Origin: Candidatus Thorarchaeota archaeon | Lineage (GTDB): Archaea > Asgardarchaeota > Thorarchaeia > Thorarchaeales > Thorarchaeaceae | NCBI GenBank assembly: GCA_013388835.1 | Contig: JACAEL010000018.1 | Span: 48,860 to 112,859 of the forward strand | Length of the DNA: 64,000 bases | Reading direction: 5' to 3' | Part shown: positions 1 through 8,832 of the stretch, piece by piece | How the letters are laid out: each line of letters opens with the position of its first letter | How positions within the stretch are numbered: the stretch's first letter is position 1 | Made by a program: the position numbers and the translations under genes | The notes under the pieces: generated by a model | Told to the model about the DNA's origin: nothing | The model's database searches: none | The model's input: only the letters and a program-made list of their open reading frames with translations

Positions 1-1005
1 GACCTAGTCATTAGCAATGCCGAGGAAGTTGTGACCACTGAGGAGATCAGGACAGTCCTGACCGAGAAGCCCAGTTTCAACTTCTATTACGGTACTGCTC
101 CGACAGGTCCGTTCCACTTTGCTTACATGATTCCACTCAACAAGCTAGTTCAGCTGACCAGCGCAGGTGGAAAGGGAACGATACTGATTGCAGACTATCA
201 TGCCCACCTTGACGACCGCAAGACATCGTTCGAGCTCATGGACCTCCGCTCCACCTACTACACCGAGTGCATACGTGGTGTGCTTGGCCCTGCAGCCCGG
301 AAGATAAAGTTCGTGAGAGGCTCCAGCTACCAGCACAAGAGAGACTACGTCGAGGACCTCTACAAAATAGCTGCGAGAGTGACAACAACACGAGCAACTC
401 GGGCGGCAAGCGAGGTCGTCAGAATGAAGGGGGAGCCCAAGGTGTCAGAACTGCTCTACCCGCTGTTGCAGATACTGGATGTCAAGTACTTGGACGCAGA
501 CATCGCAGTGGGCGGAATCGACCAGCGGAACATCTACATGCTTGGCAGGGAAGTCCTTCCCGAGATTGGCCACTCGAAGGGGTGTTACATCTTCATGCCA
601 CTGCTGCCCTCTCTCAAGGGCGGGGGCGCAAAGATGTCCGCGAGCGACCCGCTGTCCCACATTCGTGTGACTGACTCGCCAGAGAAGATACGGGACACGA
701 TAATGAAGGCATACTGCCCGCCGGCCGACTTGAGTCAGAACGCCGTCACATCCACAGTGAGTCTCATCCTGTTCCCACGCTATGGGCGCGTCACAATTCC
801 CAGAAAGGAGAAGTTCGGAGGAGACATCGAATTCACCTCCGTCAAGGATTTCCAGGATGCCTACAAGGCGGGTCAGTTACATCCTCTTGATGTCAAGCAA
901 GCCGTGGCGGACAGGCTCATCGAGGTCCTCGCACCTGCGCGAGAGTACTTCGCGGCTCATGCCGACATTCTCGAGGAGATTGAGAGGACACAAGAGAGTC
1001 GCTAG
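1..1005 (+). CDS. tyrS: Tyrosyl-tRNA synthetase, 5' end outside window
   Basis: Class I aminoacyl-tRNA synthetase that charges tRNA-Tyr in the cytosol. The frame is open from base 1, and the first codons (DLVISNAEEVV) match the usual N-terminal helix of archaeal/eukaryotic TyrRS, so the true start lies left of the window; the GTG at 31 is probably internal. The ATP-binding signature is HFAY (115-126) instead of HIGH or HLGH, and the second signature is KMSAS followed by DP (from 631). The stretch VGGIDQRNIYML is the tyrosine/tRNA pocket region. HxAY and KMSASDP, together with EKFGG near the C-terminus, resemble the eukaryotic cytosolic enzyme more than the Methanocaldococcus type (recalled sequences, not a search). 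About 335 residues are visible, a normal length for the catalytic plus anticodon-binding domains. It is convergent with the giant surface genes. Confidence 0.95.
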   Translation, partial: DLVISNAEEVVTTEEIRTVLTEKPSFNFYYGTAPTGPFHFAYMIPLNKLVQLTSAGGKGTILIADYHAHLDDRKTSFELMDLRSTYYTECIRGVLGPAARKIKFVRGSSYQHKRDYVEDLYKIAARVTTTRATRAASEVVRMKGEPKVSELLYPLLQILDVKYLDADIAVGGIDQRNIYMLGREVLPEIGHSKGCYIFMPLLPSLKGGGAKMSASDPLSHIRVTDSPEKIRDTIMKAYCPPADLSQNAVTSTVSLILFPRYGRVTIPRKEKFGGDIEFTSVKDFQDAYKAGQLHPLDVKQAVADRLIEVLAPAREYFAAHADILEEIERTQESR

Positions 1006-1045
1006 ATAGCCGCATGGGCGACTCTCTCGGTCCGCACATCAGATA

Positions 1046-1063
1046 CCGGCAGCTTGCTGCCGG
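1046..1063. terminator. Hairpin between convergent tyrS and surface-protein operon
   Basis: CCGGCAG (1046-1052) and CTGCCGG (1057-1063) form a perfect 7-bp stem with the loop CTTG. Flanking AGAT/GTCT bases can extend it. It sits in the 75-bp space between two converging genes, so a two-way terminator or 3'-end processing signal is likely. There is no T run next to it, so termination itself is inferred. Confidence 0.55.
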
Positions 1064-1080
1064 GGTCTGACGCTTTCATA

Positions 1081-4000
1081 CTAGTCGATATCTATTCCCA
1101 GACTGTCAAGAAGAGCCTCGAGGTCAGCCTTGGAGAGTGTCATCGCCTGTTCCAGGATGATCTCTATCTCTTCAGGTGCAATCCCCTTGCGTTTGAGTTT
1201 CTTGCGCAGGTCCTCGATTATCTCGGGAGTTGCTGCAAGGGGTGCACCCGCTGGGGTCACCTCGGGTACTCTGCCCTCAGCCTTGGCGAGCGCTTCTGCT
1301 CGTCGTGCCTCTTCCTGACGAATGACCTCACGCAGGAAGCCGGGCCTCTCGCTTGCCTTCATTCTTGCCAAGTCCGCCCTGAATGCCTCTATCTCTGCGG
1401 GACCCAGTCCAGTGACGGATGCTAGTCGCTCCAACAGCTCGTTCACCTCAGGGACGATGGCCTTGATAGGCTCAGGGTCAATCTCCTCCGGTGACTTCTT
1501 GATGAAGACTGGTCGAAGCTCATCGTTGACAATGGTCATAATAATGGCGTGTCTGGACTGGACACGAGGCTGCTTCGGGATCTTGCCCTTGTGCAGCACT
1601 GCGAGCATCGTGTTGATCACGCGAATCAGCCGGGGCACACTAGCGTACTTGAAGTAGTAAACGGCCGCCAGTGCTACTATCATGGCGGTCACTGCAGCAC
1701 TTGAGTACAGCGTGTTGCGCAGAAGGTCCGCCGCCGAGGCGCTAGAGAGGATTGTGAAGATTATCTGTTGCGAGTCAAAGCCCTCTCGTGTCAGAGTCAA
1801 CGTCAGACGAATCTCTCCTGCGCCGTTGACAAGGAACAGAAGGGAGTAGTATCCATCTTCAAGATACTGCACCCGGTCCGGATAGTAGGTCAGGTTCTCT
1901 CCCTCGAAGGAGACGATTGGAGTCATCCCAGATATGCCGACCCCATGGTCAGTGTCGAAGTAGCGGATGACCAGCGTCAATGCGGTTCCTGGCGTGGTGA
2001 CGATAGTAGTGTTCTCCACATAGAAGCTGGTACGTATTGGACGTACTGTGACCTCCACTGAGAAGGGTGATACTGAGTACTGACCAGTGGGGAAAGTGAG
2101 ATAGACCGTGTACACACCGAGTGGTAGGTCACCGGGAACACTGAGCGAGTAGTTTCCGTTGTAGAGAGGCAATAGCAACTCCTCGCCAAGACCCTCCCAG
2201 TAGGCCAGCCCGTTGATGTTGGTGACAGCATTTCCTGTTATGTCGTTTACGACTCTGAACTCAACAGCTGCGGTATCGTTCACAGGTACCGACACGGATA
2301 GCGGGCCAATGACTGTGGCCGGGGTTCTCAGCAGGACGAAGAGCAGGGTTTCCTGTGCAGTTGCATAGTTAGTGAGTGAGAGTCGGACGACAATCTCATA
2401 TGTTCGCGAGAAGGTCAAGTCCACATTGAGAGTCACCGTGTAGGTGCCATTCCCCAGGTCCGAGAGGACAGGGGCCGAACCGTCCCACGTAATGAGGCCT
2501 GTTGCGCCTATCACAGGGAGCGAGTTGTGCGTGTCGTTGAGATAGAGCCTGTAGACTACTGTGTCATTGGTGTATCCAGCGTGAGTCAAGGGGCTTGCAA
2601 CAATGACTGTCGGTAGACTCCTTATCGTGACGATAATGGTCCTGCTGGCCATCGCATATCCAGCTTTCGAAGCTAGCAACCTCAGCTGAATCTCCTGTGC
2701 TCCTATCAGGCTGGTGTCGATGCTACCGGTGTAGAGTGCGCCCATCTGCTCTGTCAAGACCCCCGCTAGACTTCCGATAGTGAAGGACACATTGGCTCCA
2801 GCCAAGCGGCCGCCAAAGTAGGTGTCATTGTACTCCACGTTGAGCACTAGTGGGTCACCATAGAAGACGATGATGGTCTGCTCGTGGCTGGCGAGTCCCA
2901 CCAGTGTAGGCACAGGGACTATGCTGACAGAGATCTCCAAGCTAAGGAAGTCATGATTGGTGTCGAAGGCCGTAACGACCACATCATAGCTTCCTATCGG
3001 GAAGCCCATGGAGTCTATTTGCCCAACATAGAAGCCGGGCGTGCCATTGGCAACCATAGCATAGGCCGTGTTGTTCCACTCGAAGCTCACACTGTCAGCA
3101 ACAACAGGGATTCCTCTGAGTGTGTCGTTGAGGTATACAACAAAGCTCAGTGTTGTGGTTGTCACGACCGAGTAGGAGCTCTGCCCGGGGATGATCTGAC
3201 CAGAGGCTCTTGAGACCACGAGCGAGAACTGCGTCTGGCGTGTCTGGTAGTACTCGCGTGCGACTGTCACCTGTGGCTGATAGAGCCCATGGTCAGCATC
3301 ACTTGTGTCCAGAAGGATCGAGTATGTCCCATTGCCCCAGTCGGAGAGGTGGTACAGGGAACCATTCCACAGAATCGTGGCATTCATGCCGGGCACTCTG
3401 GTACCATCAGAGACCTGCCGCACTTCGAATCGGATCAGTACGAACTCTCCCCACTCAGCGTAGTAGGCGCTGCGTTCAAGGAGAATCTGTACATCCTGCG
3501 AGCCGGGTTGCACAGATGCCTCAACAGAACTGGTCTGATAGAACTGGCGCTGTGCTTGGACCGTGAAGACATACTTCTGGGCAAGCAGGCCCGTGGTGTT
3601 CAGTGTCAAACGGTAGAGACCACCTCCCACTTCCATCACGCTGTATCCATTTGCCCAGTTGCTCGTCACGGATGCCCCTGTGACTGGTGTGCCATGGTCA
3701 GTGTCGGTCAACGTGACATTCACTACCTGCGGGGCCCCAGGCGGCAGAACGCCCAGAGGAGGAGTCTCCACCAGCATGGCGGTCAGTATCGCACGAATTG
3801 TGGCAGGAACGTCCTCTGTGGTCCTGTTGGCGTAGAATGGCACACCCGTCCTGGAGAATGTGACATCGAAGTACACGATTCCAAGGGCATTGAACTGCTG
3901 GGTGGGCACTCGCAGCTCATAGTCGCCCAGTCCTAACTCCCGCACATAGTAAGTCGGGCTGGTCAGGTTGGCGCACTGAATCGACAGACTTGCACTGGGA

Positions 4001-7000
4001 ATCCCTGTGCCTGTCAGATAGTCGACGTAGTTCAGCACAATGGTGATGTTCTCGGTGAATGGCGTTGCAGACACGAGTGGGAACGCTATCAAGGTCGGCC
4101 GCTCAACGGTTGTGGCCTTTGTGACCGTACTCCTGGCTGCATAGAAGGGTGAGGTTGAACTCCTGTCAATCGACAGCTGGATGTCCCATCCTGTCACCAG
4201 TGCGCTGGAATTCAGCAGGGTACAATTGAAGCTTATCTCATAGTATGTCCCCATAAGGTACAGCGCGTACTGGGAGGAAGTAATCGGGCTCATAGAAGGC
4301 CCGTGAGATAGAGAGATGTGCACCTTCTGTATTATGATCAGAGTCCCGGTGAGGAAGTCAGTGTACTTGAATCTGAAGGTCACATTCTCAAGGAATGGGG
4401 TCTCGCCGGGCGTCTGAACCATCAGAATCTGCGTCGGCCTCTGTACCACACGAGCATTCACTGTCACACCGCCCGGTTGGTAGAAGGGTGCGCCTGACCG
4501 TGACAGAGTGACACTCAACGTGTACGCTGCGACTGAACCAAGGGCGACGGTACTCACTCTGACCTGGTACACACCGTAGCCGAGATAACTCACCCAGTAG
4601 TTGGTGTCGAGAACAAGTGGGAAGCTGGAGTTGGTGCAGCTGACCAGCGCGGTCGCACCCGATATGCCTGTTCCCGTCGAGTCATCTACGTAGGTCACGG
4701 TGAATGTGACGTTGGCAAGGTAGGGAGCGGGGTCAGGGGACTCGTATCCTGTCTGTGTGAGACGCTTGAGAACCGAGATGCTGAACAACTCAAATGCGTC
4801 GCTCACGTAGTTCGACCCTGTGTAGACCACAGACGCATTGACACTGTAGATGCCGTCTGACGCAAATGCCGAGGTGTTCAACACCAAGGACCATCGACCA
4901 TTGCCAAGGAATGTGACAGAGTACCATCCACTGAGTCCCGGTCCTATTGTGAGTGTGCCGGTCAGTCCTTGAGATGATCCTGACACAACGTCTGTGTAGT
5001 TGAAGAATATGGTGACGTTGTTACCCCACTGTGCAGGTATGAATGGGTCATGCACAAGCTGAGAAGCTCTCAATATGACTATGACCGTGAATCCCTGTGC
5101 AGTGACCGAGGAGTAGTATGGAGGTCCTGTCCATGTCAGGTTGAGATGAAGAATGAACGAGCCGACACCACCAAGCGAGGAGGTACTGATGTTGAGTCTG
5201 AACACGCGCTGTCCAGCATCGTACGTCTTCACAAAGGACACGTATGCCTCGTTGAGACTGACGACTAGGTACCCAGAGTCTGCTATCCGCTCTGCGGACA
5301 GTGAGTCAACGAACGTGAACTCGAAGACGGCGGTCTCACCATAGGGGGTGGCCTGCACCGGTGTGAAGTCGACATACGTGGGTCTGTCGAGAACGACAAG
5401 TGTGACAACAATAGAGTCGTTCTCATACAGGGGCGACACACCTTGAGCCCAAGAGAAGTCGAAGCGGAAGCTGAACGTGCCAGTCACTCCGAACTCGCTG
5501 CTGTTGAGCCTGAAACTGAAGGTGCCAGAGGTGCCTATCTCGTTCCACACAAAGTCCGACTGTGTCACAGGGTGCCCGCCGGTCAGTGGAGTGATGACAA
5601 CAGTGATGTGACCGGACGAGTTGGAGATTCTTGTGCCATTCTCCATGTCGTAGTAGTACATTGTGAAGTTGAACTCGTTAAGGTAGTATGTGGCAGTCGG
5701 AGACTGCTCCAACCTCAGGTCCGTGGATGTACCCTGTACTCTGAAAGACGTGTTGATTGTCTGGTTGTAGTACTTGACTACTGTACCAGTCCACCGAATC
5801 CTGATTGTAATGTCCTTCCAGCCAATGGTACCCCACTGGTCGCTTGCAAGAGTTATGTTGTAGTGACCACTGCCGAAGGAAGACGCGCCGACGCTATACG
5901 CCAAGGTGCCAAGAGTCGGCGATGACACGGTGATCTCGACGTTACCGGTGTCGTTCGTGATACCGACAGACAAGTCCGTATCTTGGAAGAAGACCAAGAC
6001 TACCACTGTCTGTCCGTACGGAGTCTGCGCTACAGGCGCGTCGAGCTCGAAGAGGGTGTTGTGACTTCTTATGATGACACCGATATCGAACGTGTGATTC
6101 AGATAGCTGGGACGGCGGACCTCAAAGCGGACTGGATACGGCGTCCCAGGGCTTGATAGAGGGTCGGTATCATAGGTGTAGAGTGTGATCCTATAGACTC
6201 CAGAGGTCTCTTCCGTCACGGTGTAGTTCTGCTGACCAGTGTGGTGGAAGGAACTCCAGTTGCAAGTGATGAATGATGCACCACCTGTCACCGGCAGACT
6301 CGACTCATTCGTCCAAGTAAGTGTGAATGATGCCGACTCCCCGACTGGAATAGAGAGCTGGTTAGAGGAGTAGGAGATAGTGTTGTATATCTCTCGAATC
6401 TCAACGAACATGGTCATCCACTGAGGAATGACAAACGGCGCTCTGGCTGTGACGTTGAGTGCGTATCGGCCAAGCGGTTTGCCCACACAATTCAGTTCGA
6501 CCAGGTAGCTACCAGAGCCGAGCGGTGTCACAGAGTAGGTCGTCCAGTTGACCGCGACTGTTGCGCCCGTTATGCCAGTCCCATTGACGTTCTTGAAGAC
6601 GACGGTGAAACTCTGACTTGCGTCAATGGGGCCCGACACCTGTGGATACTCCGGTGACTCGATTGTGGCCGCATAGTTGACGTATATGGTCAGGGTTGCA
6701 AGTGCAACATCGAAGTGGGCTCGGGTCCAAGTGAGGGAGATCACATACACTCCAGCTCCCGAGAGGAGAGAGGTGTCTATGACTTTGGTGTACTGCCCGT
6801 TGCCACTGTCATCAAAAGTGTCAGTCCCAAGGACCCAAGACATCTGCAGCACGCCGCCTCCCACAAGCACATCACTATCGGTGTCATTTGCTTCGAGTAT
6901 CACAAGGACCAAGTCGCCGTAAGTGGTGTTCGTGACCCAAGTGCCCTCTGCGTCATCCGGATAGGTGATGACAAGCTCCGATGAGTGTGTTACTGTGAAA

Positions 7001-8832
7001 GGCCTCTTGAAGAAACCTGCACGGGTCCACTCGCCGGACACTCCGACATCGTTAGCGACTGCCTGTACCATCCAAGAACCGGCCGGAGCTGTTGACCCGC
7101 TGAGCGTGAATGTGTTGGTGGTCGCGTACCCAGAACTGTCTGTGGTGGCGCTCAATGTCAACCACTCAGACCCGCTGGGCGAGTAGATAGTGAAGTTGAC
7201 AATCGCATTCTGATAACTGGGACCCAGATATGCCCGAGCTCTCGTCGTGTTGCCGGCTCGTAGATTGACCGTGCTCTTCCAAGTCGAGTCAGAGGGATCA
7301 TACATCTGGAAGTTGGAGATGAGATTTGGTGATGTACTCAGTATGCGCCAGTATCCGTACCGTCCAGCCTCTGTGGTCACCTGATAGGCAGACACGTTCA
7401 GGAATTCATCCCCAGTATTGCCGCCAGTCCAGCCATAGGTCAGGTTGGTGGATGGAGCCAGCGGAAGAGCTACGAAGAAGACGTCTCTGTCTTGTGGGAT
7501 TGACAGATTGAAGAAGTAGCGATTCGGGTAGCCGGACGGAATGACTGCGTAGTAGTAGGAGCTGAAGTTCGTTGCAGTACCGTTGTAGACTATGAACCTC
7601 TCGCCATACGCGGTCGGACTGATCTCATAGACTGTGTCCACGCCCAAGTGCCGAGCATACATGTTCGTCACAAGATCGAACTCCACTCCGATGGGCCTGT
7701 CGGGTACGGGTGGACTGGGTGTTGGAGTCCAGGAGAAGTTCAGTGGGATTGGGTTGACGGACCACGGAGTTGCCGGCGTCTGTGTCAAGGACCCAGAACC
7801 GTAGCCTGAGCCACTTGTCACATTCAGGCCATTCATCTTCAGGTTGACACTAGCAGGGGTTGCTGCTGCCTTGAGATACATCTCAAAGTTGTCAATCTTT
7901 GCCCTCGGCCCAATCTCGGGTGTGTAGCCGACTGCAGCCTTGCTCCATAGCCCGATGGTCACGGTCACACTCTGATCGGTAGGTAAGTTGAACAGGGATG
8001 GCGAAAGCCAGACCATCCCAGTGTTGTACCATGTCTCTTCCTGCCCAATAGAGTCGAATACAAGCAGCCACGGAGTCGTAGTCTGGCCGGCAGTGGTTAT
8101 GGACAGGTAGAGTGCAAAGGAGCCGGTCATCCCATAGTGAGTGTCATCTCTCGTGTCTGCCCAATAGTCGGTCTTGAAGCCAGCCCAGACAACGGTCCCT
8201 CGAGGAATGGTCATGGTCTGCGTGAGATACGCACGGTCGCCGTCGTCATAGTGGTACGGAGCGGACCCACTGGTGGAGTCAATCTCGAGGTCCACGCACC
8301 CATCGGAAGACCCATGACCTGTCGAGTTGTACACAGAGGTGGGCGTGCTGCTCCCGGCCACATTGGTCACTGCAAGAGTCCAATCGCTTGATGATGGAGC
8401 GGTCGAGAGGTCTGGGTTCTGCACCCATGTTCGGTTCTCTGTAAGGCCTGAGACCTGTGCCTCGACACGGTAGCCCTGCCAGCCAGACCCCGTGGGAATG
8501 TTGGCGGAGACACCAGAGGTACCACTGCCCGGCGTATATGTCATTGACAAGTCGGAGAAGGAATCGGTCGCATTGCCGTATTCCCCGCCTTGAAGGGGTG
8601 AGGTGTAACCAGTCCATGCAGTCATACCCTGGTCAGAGAGAGTGTACCTGTACAGAGTGGTTTCAGGAACAGGTCGCCGCGATGACGAGTCCGGTTGAAC
8701 CGCCGGCGGCACCAGAACCTCAGAGCCGCCTGTCACCGTTGAAGAGCCAAGTCCGTGAAACACCACAGACATCTGCATCGTGAGGAGCATCGTCAGACCA
8801 AGTATCAGGACGAGTGTATGTGCACGCTTCAT
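1081..8832 (-). CDS. Giant repeat surface protein A (2583 aa), single C-terminal anchor
   Basis: Secreted, membrane-anchored protein of about 280 kDa. Residues 1-28 form a signal peptide. Residues about 60-330 look like a jelly-roll/lectin-type region ending in VSLRMNG-like text (here VNLKMNG). Then come, by eye, 17 Ig-like beta-sandwich repeats of 90-110 residues, each opening with a P-x-Y/F-x-x-N-x-T type strand and closing with a GxYxxxL(N/D)TS strand. N-x-S/T sequons are very dense, which suggests heavy glycosylation. One membrane helix lies near residue 2380. A charged helical tail of about 190 residues follows, which should be cytoplasmic. The start ATG overlaps the stop of the upstream paralogue by four bases (ATGA), implying coupled translation. 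Family unknown; adhesin, S-layer-associated stalk or cell-contact protein are all possible. Confidence 0.85.
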   Translation of the reverse strand: MKRAHTLVLILGLTMLLTMQMSVVFHGLGSSTVTGGSEVLVPPAVQPDSSSRRPVPETTLYRYTLSDQGMTAWTGYTSPLQGGEYGNATDSFSDLSMTYTPGSGTSGVSANIPTGSGWQGYRVEAQVSGLTENRTWVQNPDLSTAPSSSDWTLAVTNVAGSSTPTSVYNSTGHGSSDGCVDLEIDSTSGSAPYHYDDGDRAYLTQTMTIPRGTVVWAGFKTDYWADTRDDTHYGMTGSFALYLSITTAGQTTTPWLLVFDSIGQEETWYNTGMVWLSPSLFNLPTDQSVTVTIGLWSKAAVGYTPEIGPRAKIDNFEMYLKAAATPASVNLKMNGLNVTSGSGYGSGSLTQTPATPWSVNPIPLNFSWTPTPSPPVPDRPIGVEFDLVTNMYARHLGVDTVYEISPTAYGERFIVYNGTATNFSSYYYAVIPSGYPNRYFFNLSIPQDRDVFFVALPLAPSTNLTYGWTGGNTGDEFLNVSAYQVTTEAGRYGYWRILSTSPNLISNFQMYDPSDSTWKSTVNLRAGNTTRARAYLGPSYQNAIVNFTIYSPSGSEWLTLSATTDSSGYATTNTFTLSGSTAPAGSWMVQAVANDVGVSGEWTRAGFFKRPFTVTHSSELVITYPDDAEGTWVTNTTYGDLVLVILEANDTDSDVLVGGGVLQMSWVLGTDTFDDSGNGQYTKVIDTSLLSGAGVYVISLTWTRAHFDVALATLTIYVNYAATIESPEYPQVSGPIDASQSFTVVFKNVNGTGITGATVAVNWTTYSVTPLGSGSYLVELNCVGKPLGRYALNVTARAPFVIPQWMTMFVEIREIYNTISYSSNQLSIPVGESASFTLTWTNESSLPVTGGASFITCNWSSFHHTGQQNYTVTEETSGVYRITLYTYDTDPLSSPGTPYPVRFEVRRPSYLNHTFDIGVIIRSHNTLFELDAPVAQTPYGQTVVVLVFFQDTDLSVGITNDTGNVEITVSSPTLGTLAYSVGASSFGSGHYNITLASDQWGTIGWKDITIRIRWTGTVVKYYNQTINTSFRVQGTSTDLRLEQSPTATYYLNEFNFTMYYYDMENGTRISNSSGHITVVITPLTGGHPVTQSDFVWNEIGTSGTFSFRLNSSEFGVTGTFSFRFDFSWAQGVSPLYENDSIVVTLVVLDRPTYVDFTPVQATPYGETAVFEFTFVDSLSAERIADSGYLVVSLNEAYVSFVKTYDAGQRVFRLNISTSSLGGVGSFILHLNLTWTGPPYYSSVTAQGFTVIVILRASQLVHDPFIPAQWGNNVTIFFNYTDVVSGSSQGLTGTLTIGPGLSGWYSVTFLGNGRWSLVLNTSAFASDGIYSVNASVVYTGSNYVSDAFELFSISVLKRLTQTGYESPDPAPYLANVTFTVTYVDDSTGTGISGATALVSCTNSSFPLVLDTNYWVSYLGYGVYQVRVSTVALGSVAAYTLSVTLSRSGAPFYQPGGVTVNARVVQRPTQILMVQTPGETPFLENVTFRFKYTDFLTGTLIIIQKVHISLSHGPSMSPITSSQYALYLMGTYYEISFNCTLLNSSALVTGWDIQLSIDRSSTSPFYAARSTVTKATTVERPTLIAFPLVSATPFTENITIVLNYVDYLTGTGIPSASLSIQCANLTSPTYYVRELGLGDYELRVPTQQFNALGIVYFDVTFSRTGVPFYANRTTEDVPATIRAILTAMLVETPPLGVLPPGAPQVVNVTLTDTDHGTPVTGASVTSNWANGYSVMEVGGGLYRLTLNTTGLLAQKYVFTVQAQRQFYQTSSVEASVQPGSQDVQILLERSAYYAEWGEFVLIRFEVRQVSDGTRVPGMNATILWNGSLYHLSDWGNGTYSILLDTSDADHGLYQPQVTVAREYYQTRQTQFSLVVSRASGQIIPGQSSYSVVTTTTLSFVVYLNDTLRGIPVVADSVSFEWNNTAYAMVANGTPGFYVGQIDSMGFPIGSYDVVVTAFDTNHDFLSLEISVSIVPVPTLVGLASHEQTIIVFYGDPLVLNVEYNDTYFGGRLAGANVSFTIGSLAGVLTEQMGALYTGSIDTSLIGAQEIQLRLLASKAGYAMASRTIIVTIRSLPTVIVASPLTHAGYTNDTVVYRLYLNDTHNSLPVIGATGLITWDGSAPVLSDLGNGTYTVTLNVDLTFSRTYEIVVRLSLTNYATAQETLLFVLLRTPATVIGPLSVSVPVNDTAAVEFRVVNDITGNAVTNINGLAYWEGLGEELLLPLYNGNYSLSVPGDLPLGVYTVYLTFPTGQYSVSPFSVEVTVRPIRTSFYVENTTIVTTPGTALTLVIRYFDTDHGVGISGMTPIVSFEGENLTYYPDRVQYLEDGYYSLLFLVNGAGEIRLTLTLTREGFDSQQIIFTILSSASAADLLRNTLYSSAAVTAMIVALAAVYYFKYASVPRLIRVINTMLAVLHKGKIPKQPRVQSRHAIIMTIVNDELRPVFIKKSPEEIDPEPIKAIVPEVNELLERLASVTGLGPAEIEAFRADLARMKASERPGFLREVIRQEEARRAEALAKAEGRVPEVTPAGAPLAATPEIIEDLRKKLKRKGIAPEEIEIILEQAMTLSKADLEALLDSLGIDID

